Below, one piece after another: positions 48,001-59,200 of a DNA stretch of 64,000 nucleotides. Source of the stretch: Dillenia suffruticosa (taxonomy: Eukaryota > Streptophyta > Magnoliopsida > Dilleniales > Dilleniaceae); assembly GCA_033439265.1 (NCBI GenBank), contig JAVTVX010000010.1, positions 15,717,490-15,781,489 on the forward strand. The letters are read 5' to 3'. Position 1 is the stretch's first letter, and each line of letters starts with the position of its first letter. The position numbers and the translations under genes were made by a program. The notes under the pieces were generated by a model. That model had not been told where the DNA came from. It did no database searches and was given only the letters and a program-made list of their open reading frames with translations.

Positions 48001-49343
48001 TATTTCATTCTATAGCCCCGGAATTAAAGTTAAGTGGCCATAAATTTTGCAGAATGCATTTGAAATGTCCTTCTTCATTTGGGTCACTGTATGTTCACCT
48101 CTCTCTCTCTCTCTCTCTCTTTCAATATTTGAGTAATGTTGCTCTTGCTTATATCTGTATCCTTTTTCTTTAGTGGCAATTTGGGATAGATTCTTGTTAC
48201 CATGAGCAAGTGGAGATCATAATCACGAGGGTGGTATTAGCGTAAGCTCCAATGCATTCTTTCTTGCCAATTTTCTTTTCTTGAATTCCTGTCTACTTCT
48301 GTGGAAAAAAAGATCATCTTCTGATTGTGTCCATTGCAATGAATTTGGGAGTTTTGAGAAGAGATACATATCTTGTTTGGGAGTTTAATGAAAGAACGGA
48401 TATGAGAGTTGGAGAGATTTGGAAAGAAAGCATCTATCATAATGCAACTTTACATGTTTACTCATGAAAATTCTTGCTGTTGTTAGCCTTGTTGACTTTG
48501 CCCCCAAATTTAGAATTAAGGTTCAAATTGTTGTTACGGGACCATGGAATAGAACTCATTGGAGGAAAACAAACAAGTGCAGTCCTTCTTGGCATGGCTC
48601 TGGCCACACTAGGTTGCTGGGTTTGTTTCCTCCTCCTCAAAGGGACCCACCAGTTGTTGCTGCGGCTTCCTCGAGTGGACCCCAGCACTCTACTTTGTTG
48701 AATTCTGAAATGCTCGATTGAAAATGTACCCATACTGAGCTGAGAACTCACTTGACCGACCTTAGTTGGCCGAACTGCTAGATCTTCCAGCCAACCGAGC
48801 AGGCCACAAGCAAGCCTGCCCTGTTCACCGACGTGAAAACTTCGTATTTCCCTACAGAATGAAGAGAGAAACTTCGTATAGTCCAATACATCGGGCAAAA
48901 ATATGTTTGTATCAGCATGATAAGGGTAGACTTGTCGTATTAAAAAATTATTTTACTGTCCCTTTCTTTCCGGTTTCCAGTTTGGGCAGAAACATTTTAG
49001 CCGTCTTTCTTCATTTTTCATCCGGCCAAATCATTCCGATTCTGCCCTTATTTAACTCCCAAGTAGGATTCTTTCTGCCCATTTCTTTGCATCCAAACGG
49101 GCTCTTAGAGAACTCCAATCTTACCACATCTCCTTCACTAAAAATCTGATTTATTCAACCAAATTTTTATTGAGATGACTATATTGGGCGTAGGCAATTT
49201 CCTTCAACACAATCATGAGCTTTTTTGTTACGAAATATAAAATTTTTCCTTTCTATTTCAGGATAACAGTTCAAGTTCTCTGTAGTTACATAACCCTTCC
49301 GCTTTATGCTCTTGTAACCCAGGTATCTCTTGCACAATTGCTT

Positions 49344-49400
<57 letters not shown>

Positions 49401-49816
49401 TACACACACACACACAAAAGAATTAATTATGTGGCATGTTTTGAACGCAGATGGGTTCGCAATTCAAGAGTTCACTCCTAGAAGAGCAAACCGTGCATGC
49501 CCTTAAGAAATGGCACGCGGAAGTTAGAGAGAAGAGGAGGCAACACTCTCCACATTCCCCATCATGTTCACCTTGGAGCGCTAGTAGGAGAACTAATACT
49601 TTTAACAGTACCACAGATGGTTCTTCTCATCGCAAAGCTCCGACTTTTGGAGAAATCATTCCCTGTAGTGATTCAGATCACATCGTGGAAGAAGAACCTG
49701 ACCCAGTTTATCTCGAATCCACTTCGGCTTTTCCCAATCCAGTTGCACCCCAATTGGAGTTACCTGTAATAGCTAGAATTCCCACTCTTAGAGAGACCAA
49801 TAATCGCCCTTTTTGA
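45036..49816 (+). CDS. MLO: MLO family seven-transmembrane protein, second gene, 15 exons
   Basis: Fifteen exons (45036-45197, 45298-45355, 45438-45670, 45752-45868, 46157-46217, 46887-46969, 47060-47134, 47277-47365, 47461-47510, 47602-47642, 47786-47959, 48053-48088, 48174-48241, 49262-49322, 49451-49816) join in frame to 557 residues. MLO marks are [11 protein letters not shown], the loop cysteines (KICIP, LPC, LCGD, SCYHE), [39 protein letters not shown] and a calmodulin-binding region around [15 protein letters not shown]. The N-terminus has Pro and Ala runs from a GCC repeat. The tail lacks the clade V DFSF motif. [11 protein letters not shown] and the short tail suggest the AtMLO3-like group, but this placement is tentative. 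Ten of the internal exons have exactly the same length as in the MLO gene at 24145-28439. Intron 13 is 1,020 bp. The role is inferred only from the family. Confidence 0.95.
48099..48122 (+). repeat. (CT)n in MLO intron 12
   Basis: About eleven CT units in the 85-bp intron 48089-48173, in the sense orientation of the gene. Confidence 0.9.
48464..48721 (+). other. Coding-like block inside MLO intron 13
   Basis: Within the unusually long intron 13 (48242-49261) a less AT-rich block has a frame reading [20 protein letters not shown] and then a hydrophobic stretch ([18 protein letters not shown]). It looks like an exon fragment of another gene with one membrane segment, but I do not recognise it and no splice context supports use in MLO. 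It may have arrived with an insertion that enlarged the intron. Confidence 0.3.
49346..49395 (+). repeat. (CT)n(CA)n in MLO intron 14
   Basis: About 24 CT units followed by CA-rich sequence in intron 14 (49323-49450), on the sense strand. Confidence 0.9.
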
Positions 49817-49889
49817 TCACTCGTATATTGATTTTATAACTCTTTTGAACATTTGAAATGTTATTTTTTTCAATATTCAATGTTCGAAG

Positions 49890-50121
49890 ATGGAGCAAGA
49901 AGCTCCAGAAGGAGTGCACGAAGCTGCTTTTCCTCCAATGGAGGTTGAGGAGTTGCTAAAGACTGACGCTGCTGGTGTGGGCCGAGTGAGGAGGCTTCAG
50001 AAGCATCCTCCTTGACAGTCGGTTCCTGTTTGTAGTTTAGCTCTGTTTCCTTTAGCTTTCCCCCTGTTCTCGTTGCTGGGGTTGTGCCCCTGCTTTTCAC
50101 CAAAAAAAAAAAAAAAAAAAA
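49890..50121 (+). mobile_element. Poly(A)-tailed retroposed fragment in the MLO 3' region
   Basis: A coding-like end (MEQEAPEGVHEAAFPP, then VEELLKTDAAGVGRVRR, stop at 50013-50015) is followed by about 85 bases of T-rich sequence ending GTGCCCCTGCTTTTCACC and twenty A. This is how a 5'-truncated LINE or a processed transcript copy looks. It lies about 75 bases after the MLO stop, so probably in its 3' UTR. No target duplication was found, and the start is arbitrary. Confidence 0.45.
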
Positions 50122-50683
50122 CAAGCTTAGCGTACATATTGGCTAGGTGGAACTCCGACCATAGAAGATGTCCGATCCCACGAGGGCATGGCATTGGAGT
50201 TTGGTACATGTGCACTACAAGGGATTTTAAGGTGGTCTGACCCATCTGCATATGTACTTATTTTTGAGTTACATTCATATAAGTTGTAATTTTGTACACG
50301 TTATAAGTTATTAATTTATATTTAATGTGAGTAAAAATTACCTTACCGAACTCGCAAGATAATTTACAATGTTGGGTTTCCCTCTTCAAGCTTTAGCTTC
50401 AACGGTACTTCCTAGTGCCGAAGTGGGCTTTATATGGGTCTAGTTAAGGCGTCTACCGCTGATATATTAAACTTGCCTGGCTTATATGTCATTTTGCCTC
50501 TGTTTATTTCCACCTTTACTGATCTTGGCTCTTAGCTCTTGACTTCTCTGACCTATCGAGCTTCACTAATGCATTGGCCTTGGGCCTACAACGAACTGAA
50601 AAGTGGCCGAACTTTGCTTTATTGGACCGGTCCATATTGAAAGTCAGCCAATGGACTTTAATCTCTTCTGAATCTCGTTCCTC

Positions 50684-50761
50684 GACCAGCAAAAAAAAAA
50701 AAAAATCTCTCCCATTCTCGTTAGCCAAATCAAAAAAAAAAAAAAAAAAAAGACCAGCAAA
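50684..50761 (+). mobile_element. Short poly(A) insertion with 10-bp target duplication
   Basis: GACCAGCAAA at 50684-50693 and 50752-50761 flanks a run of A, 26 bases of unique sequence (TCTCTCCCATTCTCG, then TTAGCCAAATC) and twenty A. A 5'-truncated retroposon fits. The upstream A run makes the exact left edge uncertain. Confidence 0.45.
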
Positions 50762-52997
50762 GAGGGGAGAGAGAGAGAGAGAGAGGGAGGGAGAGGTCTC
50801 ACCAAAAAAAATAAAAAAAGAGAAAGAGAGAGAGAGTTGCCAGAACAGATTGCAAGAAAGAAACAGAAAGAGGGATCGATCGAGATCAAGAAATGAAGAA
50901 AGAGAGAGTTTAAGGGGCTAGGGGTAAAACAATAATTTCACCAAAAAATCATTTAATATTTTTTGCTAACCATTAAAAAAAAAAAAATCTGATTTTATGG
51001 TGCCGACGCAATTTGTCCCCTTCGGGTGAATCATGTTTAATAAGTAACCGGAAATGTGAAAAGAAATTAATGAATGGATGAATTTAGCAGCCCAATCTTC
51101 AGCGGCAATCTATTCCAAAACCTCATAATTCGATTTGCCAAGACATTGTGTGTCGGAATCATGAACTTAAAATTCTCCCCCACAAATGATCCCCACCATC
51201 CATACCTTACCCGCATCATTAATGAGCGACCCGACGTGTAGGTCTCGCACGCCAACACGCTCGAACTCCATCCTACGGTCTCAAATTATCAAGAGACATG
51301 TCGAGCCATCGATGTGCCCTAACTAGGAAAATTCGCAGACCTAACAGGCATTACTTAGATAATATTCTCCTTCTAATGGACCCCAGAATATTATAAATTT
51401 TGAATCCAGTGAACCCTTAATTCCCCATCAAAATGTTGTGCATCACAGGGATGGGTAGCGTCGAGATACACCACACACACACACACTCACTCTATATATA
51501 TAATTTTCGTCACAGCCGGGTAATTACTCCATTAACCGATGACATATGTACAATTCTTATACTTTGGTAGGTAAAGACGTTTCTGGTATCAAATATGTAT
51601 GAGGGTCTCATAATTTATCTCTTGGCTGGCTCAAAAGGGTTGGCAATGTTAGAAGGAAGGAGCATTCATTGTTTTCCAATTTTTACCACTACAAACATAT
51701 CAACATGGAAAGGATTAATAAATGTGTCCCCCATGACTCAAATTAAGGAAGTGTATTTTTCTGAAATGTCTGGGGAGCAGACAGACACCAAAACGCCATA
51801 TCTGTTTGTTGGGTTCGAGTAAGCTAATGAGGGAGCAGGGCAAGATTATTGGTTGTTCCTATGATGGATGAGCCTCGTGTATGGCTATAAGCCATCCCAT
51901 CCCCAACGTCATCCCACTTTAGCTTTTGCCTTGCTAGGAAGACTAAGTGGCCCATTTGATTTAAACCTTATCAGATAGGAGAAAACCCCATATGTCTTGG
52001 AGGGAGACATGGTGTGGGCATGATATGAGACCTGTTCATGTCAATAAAATAAACCCAAGATTTAGTGGCATAAACAAATTTCACGATCTTACTAATTTGA
52101 TTGCAAATGTTAGGCTATAGAGTACTATGGTAATTTGGCAAATTAATGATTTAATAATAACGAAAATCTCAAAAAAAATTTATTATAACTAACTAAATAA
52201 CGATATTCATCGTCTATTATTTTATCAGTATAATTAAGTCTTCAAAGGGACAGTCTAGTGGTATAAATCTCCCTCCCTAATTTATTGATTTCATGTTTAA
52301 ATTATTCTACTATAAAAAAAAATCAGTGTAATTAAAGAAAAATACATGATTAGTACTATTTCTACCATTAAAAATGTGTAAGATAATGGCTTTTCCGGAG
52401 GTATTGTTGAGATCTCACAAGGTTCAATTATCTCGGGTGAAGTCAAATAGAAAAGGCAAATAATTAGTAATTAGATTTATACTAGGTAGACAAAATTGAT
52501 ATTATTTTCAATACTATATGGTATGTCTCATTTGATTGTTACTTAAACCTGTTATGGCAAGAAGTGCCAAAGAATATTATCTTGTCCCCTCTTGTCTTTC
52601 TCTTGTTTAATCATATTGTAATTGTAATGGAAGTTGTAATAGCAAAGACAGAGACCCTCAAGATGAAAGGTCTTGTCTGTAATTATAGTTTTTTTTGAGG
52701 TTGAAAGAAACTTATCCGTATAAAATCATGTCTCTGAGTGGCCCTTTCCCTTTGGGTCTCTTGACCGGAAATTTTGTTAATAAAGCAAATCCAAGAAATG
52801 CTCAAGAGATGCCCCACTAGTTGCAACTCTGTCATCATGGGGATACCCCTTGTCTCCACAAATTGGACCCACCTTACTCCAATTTTATTTTTATTACTTT
52901 TTCCCCCAACCAAAGTTCGAAACAATATTTGGAGCCGAGTAACTCAACTTTTCCGGATACCCACTTTTCAGAAGACTAGTTCTAGTTGCAGCACAAG

Positions 52998-53035
52998 TGA
53001 CTTCAAAAAAAAAAAAAAAAAAAAATTGACTTCAA
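52998..53035 (+). mobile_element. Pure poly(A) insertion with 9-bp target duplication
   Basis: TGACTTCAA occurs at 52998-53006 and 53027-53035, separated by about nineteen A and one T. It may be a retroposon reduced to its tail; expansion of an A run next to a chance repeat is the alternative. Confidence 0.35.
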
Positions 53036-54251
53036 TCAACCTTGTGAGTCTAATGTTAGGAGGACCCTACTACGAATTTAAGCCTTTCACACTATTTTGG
53101 AAACAAACTCTTAACGTTAAAGTTTCTATGCTTAGCAAGCATATGGCCTTATCTGGTGGTTACATATGGATGTGCATATGTTCCCTCTCTTTAATATGTA
53201 AAATAAAAAGTATTTTTACACACAATTAGATGCCAACCTTAGACTGGCTGAGTCAAATTTAAACAAGCTAAAGACAAATGAAAAGGGTACTTTTAAGTTT
53301 ATGGCTTTTTTTTGTTGAGGGTTAAGTAGTAGTTTTTTTTTCTTTTTTTTTTAATATACATGTAAAGAAAATTTAAATTCGAAATTTAAAAAAAAAAAAC
53401 AATGATATCAATTGAAATATAACTTATTAACGGGTCAAGTAACGGCTAGTAACTAGTAAGGTAGAATTTTTTGAATTTAGTATAATGGAGATGCATACTT
53501 ATCTATAAATATTGTTCATACTAAATTATGTTTATAATTAAATAAAATGTATAAATAATTAAGGTGAAGAAAATTAATTTTTAGAGGACAGATTATATTT
53601 TGACCAATAATTGGAAATCATAATGTACTTGCCATTTCTTTTCACATTCATACCGGTGCATCATTTTTTTTAATTATATAAAAATCATAAAAATTATAAA
53701 AAAAACGTATGATTTTGAATATAAAATTTTGAGAAAGACAATTAAATAAAATTTTTTTACCATTCAAATATCGCTACAAGAACATACTTTGTGCATCATT
53801 AAATAAATTATAATATGAATACATGAAGGAGATTTTTCTTCTTTTTATTGGGGTGGGGGAGGGTTCTAACTGTGTGACAACTCCCCTGTCCTTCTGCTTA
53901 GAAACACTTACTTTAGTGGATACATGATTTAATTTGAAAACCTTGAATAACCCAAAAATTTTTATTGTCTCAAATAGTTAAATACCCATCATGAGTTAGA
54001 ATTTCGGGAAGTGAAAAATATTGTCTATAGGATTTTTATTAATTGAAATAGTTATAATTTATTAAAATTTATTTTTTGAGAATAAAAAATATAACTAGAA
54101 TTTTTTTTTTACTCTGATTTAAGAATTTTTACAAATAATTTTTTAGTGAAGGCAGAAGATTTTTTTAAGGGGAAACCAGTTGCGGTGCTGAATATGATAA
54201 AATGCTATTATGGGGTGCACTGCATGCCTCGTACTCGTAGTAATGATGTCA

Positions 54252-54527
54252 TTATGTGGAAACACAAACGCTGGGACGCCGAGGAGACGTAGACAAGGGA
54301 GAAAGGGAAGGGTACGATGAATGCGGGCGATTAAATTTAAGAACAGAAAAAAGAGCAAACAAACAAAACATAGAACAACCCACCAACACCAACCAAAACC
54401 TTAATTTTTGTTTAACAAGGTTTAATGCAAACCCATGCACAAGCTGTGTGTATATGTGTACATGTGTGTGTGATTTTGTGTTGAATTTGTCAAACAGCGT
54501 GCGGAAGCAGAAGAAAGTAGCCGGCAT
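54252..54527 (-). CDS. Possible membrane-anchored ORF or first exon, unidentified
   Basis: A 91-codon frame starting MPATFFCFRTLFDKF contains a hydrophobic stretch (LRFWLVLVGCSMFCLFALF) followed by a Ser/Pro-rich segment, the shape of a type II signal anchor. A purine-rich leader with GA repeats precedes it. No downstream exon was found on the minus strand, and the frame stops at CVST. It may be a truncated gene or chance. Confidence 0.2.
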   Translation of the reverse strand: MPATFFCFRTLFDKFNTKSHTHVHIYTQLVHGFALNLVKQKLRFWLVLVGCSMFCLFALFSVLKFNRPHSSYPSLSPLSTSPRRPSVCVST

Positions 54528-54677
54528 GACACTCGAGGGGCTTTCCTTCTCTCTCTCTCTCTCTCTCGGTGTTTTTTTTTTTTTTCCTTTATTTCTTTTT
54601 GGGTGTGATATTGACTGCCCAAAGAAAGAAGGCATCGGACAATAAGCAGCCTGTGAGCTGTGACTTTATTAAAGTTA

Positions 54678-54724
<47 letters not shown>

Positions 54725-56829
54725 TATTTTTAGGGACAAATGTTGGTGTGACATTTCATTCATCTCTCTCTCACACACACTCTCTCTCTTTCTGTGTATC
54801 GTTCGCGTATGTAATGTAACCAAGCTTTCCTTTCTTTCGCAAAGCAATTTTGCTTTCCAGCGCGTGCAAAGATCCTCTAATCACTTCATTTTGCCCACAC
54901 TTTCTTTCCGAACAAAAAAGTTGGAAAGAGACGCGCAGCTTCGCTCTCCATTGTAAATAAACAGAATTTTAAGTTTAACCCATCACCTTCACCAACTAAT
55001 TTTTTAAAGTTTTGATTCAATAATATATTTTTATTATCTTTTATATAAAATATAAATAATAAAAAATTATATAAAACAGGGGTGTGATACTTTTATAAAA
55101 TTATATAAAATTTTATATAAAAAAATTATAAAGAATTATAAAGAATTATATAAAATTATATCTTTTATCTATATTATTTTATTTTGTATTTATATATTTT
55201 TAAAATTCTCATAATACTCTTTTTGTGGTATCTGTCGTCTCTCCCGTCTCATACATGACATTATGCTATTTTGCAAAAATATTTTATTTAGGCAAAAACA
55301 AATTTAAGATACAATATGTGTAGGTTGTATTCATTTTAGGTTCAATAAAACTTTACCCCAAAGAAAGCAAATTAGGGACATATAGCAAGATTTTTGTTTT
55401 CGATTATTTGTATTCATTATAACAAAATTATCCCACGTAATCATTTCTTACTTTCTGCTTGCATTTGTCTCTTTGATGGAATTTCCATGAAAGATAACTC
55501 AGGAGGGGGAGACCAAACACTGACAAGATATATGTGACGTCCATTTTTGGTGAGTGTCCTTTCGATGTTGTGGATGACATGTGAGTCTATTTGTGCATTT
55601 CAAAGGCAAACCCACATTCCTGTGTTTAGCCATATTTTCTTTTTTGGTGGTTGCGTTTGTCACTGTCCTGCTTCTTATGCCAGTAGATACCATTGCATGT
55701 GGGTTATATCCATTTTTGTTTGGGTTTCTTTACGATCCCATTTCCCAAACAAACCTTTTCTTCTGAATTCTTACTTATTATATGCCATCCTTTGATCATA
55801 ATATCCAGTGAAAAAAAGACACCCATGTTTCCTAGTTTAGAAGCTTCCTTAACTCTAATTCAGTTTGATCTGCTCTAACTAAAAATACAGTCCTAATAAT
55901 CACATACCACGAGTAACAGACAACCAAACTAACAAATTCTATATATGGACTCATTTAATGATAGCAATTCAAGGGTGGAGAGAGACATCAACATGACTAT
56001 CGGCTTGGTTTTTGAACCTAAACTTAATCGTGAAGAACTTGACTGTAATTACGAGTATAATATTATAATCAAAACCATATCCGTAAAAGAATAAATAAAA
56101 AAAGTGAAAAATTCATAAAAAAATGAAATCAAAAGAGTCTAGAGAGACAGATTCAAATCGTAGACATATCAAGAAAGACATATTAATAAGCTTATTATAT
56201 TGTTGTTGTTAATCTCTTTTGATTCAAAGACCTTAGGGCATTTATACTTCTTCAGACGTCCCTCTCGAAATGAAGGACAATTTAAAGAAGCTTAATTATT
56301 TAGTTAATTCTTATATTCCAACAAAAAAGAATTCAAGCCGGGTTGTACTCTTCTTTCTGGAGTAGCTTCCAAAACCACATGGCTCAGAAAATAGGACCAG
56401 CACCGTGGTAGGTTTTGGGCTAGTGCCAAAAATCCCATGCTGCCTCCACATTGTATTAATCTTCTTGTCGTGAATAACAATGCCACAATACAATTCAATT
56501 AATTTCCCCACTTAGGTGGGAACTGTCCAAAAAACATTAATTAATAGCAAAGAAAAATTTGTTTAGTGTTAAACATATAAAATACAAATCAATTCACTGA
56601 TATCATTCCACAAAATTTATCTGTCACCAATTTTTACAACGATTAAATCTATTTGAAAAATGAATTGAAAAATGTAATTAATACAACAATAAAAAAAATT
56701 GAACCTTAATTTCAATACTTTGGAGTCGATTATTTAAAAGACAAATATTAAAATAAATAAATAAATAAATAAATACAAAAATAAATAATAAAAAAAGAAA
56801 TAAATAAAAAATATATATATATACTAGAA
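54528..56829. other. Intergenic, simple-sequence rich
   Basis: CT tracts at 54549-54568 and 54681-54722, AT-rich DNA with ATATAAAATT-type repeats at 55060-55200, and an (AAAT)n tract at 56752-56775. A hydrophobic frame at 55581-55766 lacks an ATG start and was not called. Confidence 0.45.
56752..56820. repeat. (AAAT)n-rich tract beside the LINE 3' end
   Basis: AAAT/AAATA repeats. On the minus strand they follow directly after the last coding trace of the LINE, so they may be the element's simple-repeat tail, which RTE-type LINEs often carry. Confidence 0.5.
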
Positions 56830-59200
56830 TACGATAATTTAAGTTGTGCGAATTTTTCTACGCTACTTATTTCTATCAAAAGTTATCTTTTCTTTTAAAC
56901 CCTTAACTATCATGTCTTTACAAATAAGTTGTATCCATATTTTTAACGGTCTATCCCTACGTTTTACTAGATCTCATATATTTAAGTTCTCAGTTCTCCT
57001 AACCAGTGCATCCATGGGTCTTCTTTGCACATGTCCAAATTACCTTTGACGATATTTTCGTAAATTATCTACAATTAAACTAATTTTCAATTTATTACGA
57101 AATTTTTCGTTTTTAATTCTATCTCTTTTAGTTTTGTCACAAATTCATCTAAATATCATCATTTATGTTATGGCCATTTGTTGTTCTTATTATTGTTTAA
57201 TAGTCAAATACTCAGTACCATATAATAATATAGGTTTAACCGCGATTTTATAAAATTTTCTCTTCAAATGCATTGATATCATGCAATTACAAAGAATTTC
57301 AGATGTATTTCTCAATTTCATCTAATATGCTTATATTTTATGGTTCACATCTCCATCTATATTGTTATCATTTTAAATGATAGAATCTATATATCTAAAT
57401 TGTTCACTTTTTGATATATCTTGTTCATCTAGTTTAATCATTTTTTTATCATTTCGAAAACTACTGCTAAATATATATTCCATGTACTCAGTTTAAACTC
57501 TCGAGATTCAAATATGACCCTCCATAACTCTAATTTAACACTAATACATTCTCTAATTTCATTAACTAACACTATATCATCTATAAAAAACATATACCAT
57601 GGTATTTTATCTTGAATATTTTTTGTAATTTTATCTATTACTATTGCAAATAGAGTGAGATTTAATACCGATTCTTGATGAAGTCTAATATTAATAAGGA
57701 AGCTATCGTTCAAACCTCCGCAAGTTTTTACATTGGTTACACCTCTTTCGTACATATCTTTGATAAAATTAATATATTTCAAAAATATCCCTTTTTTTGT
57801 CGGCGCTCACCGCAATACATTTCTAGAAACCCTATCGTATACTTTTTCTAGATCAATGAATACCATATATAGATCTTTCTTATGTATTCTATATGTCTCC
57901 ATCAAATATCTTAACAAGTGGATTGATTTCGTGGTGGATCTCTCAGACATAAATCCAAATTGATTTTGAGATATATTTATCTTCAATATCAATTTATGCT
58001 ATATCACTCTTTTTCATAATTTTATGGTATGACTCATAAATTTAATTTCTTTATAGTTGGAACAATTTTGTATATTTCCTTTATTTTTATATAACGGTAC
58101 AATTATACTCTTTTTTTATATTTGGGGTCTTCTCTTGGTTTACCAAATTTTATTGAAAATATCTGTTAACATTACTATATCAAATTCATCTAAATATTTC
58201 CACACTTTTATGGAAATGCTATCAGGTACTATAGTTTTATTATTCTCCATTCTCTTTAAATCTTCCTTCATTTTATGGGGATGAATCTTACGTTTAAAGT
58301 TTTTATTAATTTTTTCTACGAATATTTTGATATTTTTTATATTTGTTATATTCTTAACATTGAAGAAATTATCAAAATAATCTCTCCAACATTTTCTTAT
58401 ATTCTCATTCCTTATAAATATATCATTGGCTTTACTCTTAACACACCTAACACCATTAGATTTTTTCCCTTTCTTTTCCTTATCTTGACAATTCTGTAAA
58501 TTTCTCTTTCTTCGTTTTTAATCTCTAATATTGTGTATAATTCATTATACACCTTATTTTTTAATTTTTGGATAATCTTTTTTATATGTTTTTTTGCACT
58601 TTTGTATTTTTCATACTATTATTATCTTTAAGATTCCTATAACACTCTCGTTTAGTTCGAATAACAGTTTGTTTTTCTTTATTCTACAATGATATTTTCT
58701 GTCTTGTTCCTACTACCAAAACCAAAGTTTCCATGTATGAGTTTGAACCCTTCATTTCTCTCTCCGACATATCCATTTAAGTCTCCTCCAATAAATCACT
58801 TCTTTCTACTAGGTATAATTCATACAAATTCATTTAGGTCATCCCAAAATTGTCTTTTACGAACAACGTTTATACCTATTTGAGACGCATAAACACTAAC
58901 TATATTAATTACGTTTTCTTTATTTAGTACCTTAACAAGTATAATTCTATTATATTTTATTTTTATCTCTATTATATCATCTAATAGATCATTATATACA
59001 ATTATTCATAATTCGTTTTTAATTCTATCTCTACCTGTATATCAAAACTTATGACTATAAGTCTTTATTGTTTTAGTTTTCTCCCCAACCCACTTAGTTT
59101 TTTGGCGGCACATAATATGAATTTTTCGTCTATTCATTATTTCTCTTATTTCTTCTAACTTATCGGTCAAAAATCTTATATTTCAAGTAATTAGACAAAT
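56830..59200 (-). mobile_element. Decayed RTE-type non-LTR retrotransposon (LINE)
   Basis: On the minus strand, interrupted frames spell a full RTE-like polyprotein in order. The endonuclease start (NIRFLTDKLEEIREIM, then TKWVGEKTK) lies near 59090-59195 and its FIGGDLNG motif near 58761-58799. The reverse transcriptase blocks are [11 protein letters not shown] and [14 protein letters not shown] (57807-57992), RLHQESVLNLTLFA (near 57670) and the catalytic box as FIDDIVLV (near 57575), where active elements usually have FADD. The C-terminal region (GNLDMCKEDPWMH) lies near 57010-57050. Stops and frameshifts break every domain, and many changes look like C-to-T decay. At about 2.35 kb it is nearly full length but cannot be active. 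Confidence 0.85.

Larger units (their letters stand above)
50125..54251. other. Intergenic region after the second MLO gene
   Basis: No gene recognised. Includes two poly(A)-type insertions (50684-50761 and 52998-53035) and a purine-rich stretch at 50740-50910 that creates long spurious ORFs. 50340-50650 is less AT-rich and may be part of an unidentified repeat. Confidence 0.45.

Noticed and set aside
50574..50921. 115-codon plus-strand ORF
   Set aside because: Lys/Arg/Glu-rich product of poly(A) and GA repeats.
54422..54847. 141-codon minus-strand ORF
   Set aside because: Much of it is (RE)n from a GA repeat, an artefact of simple sequence.
55581..55766. Hydrophobic 61-codon frame
   Set aside because: No ATG start, no neighbouring exon and no recognisable family.
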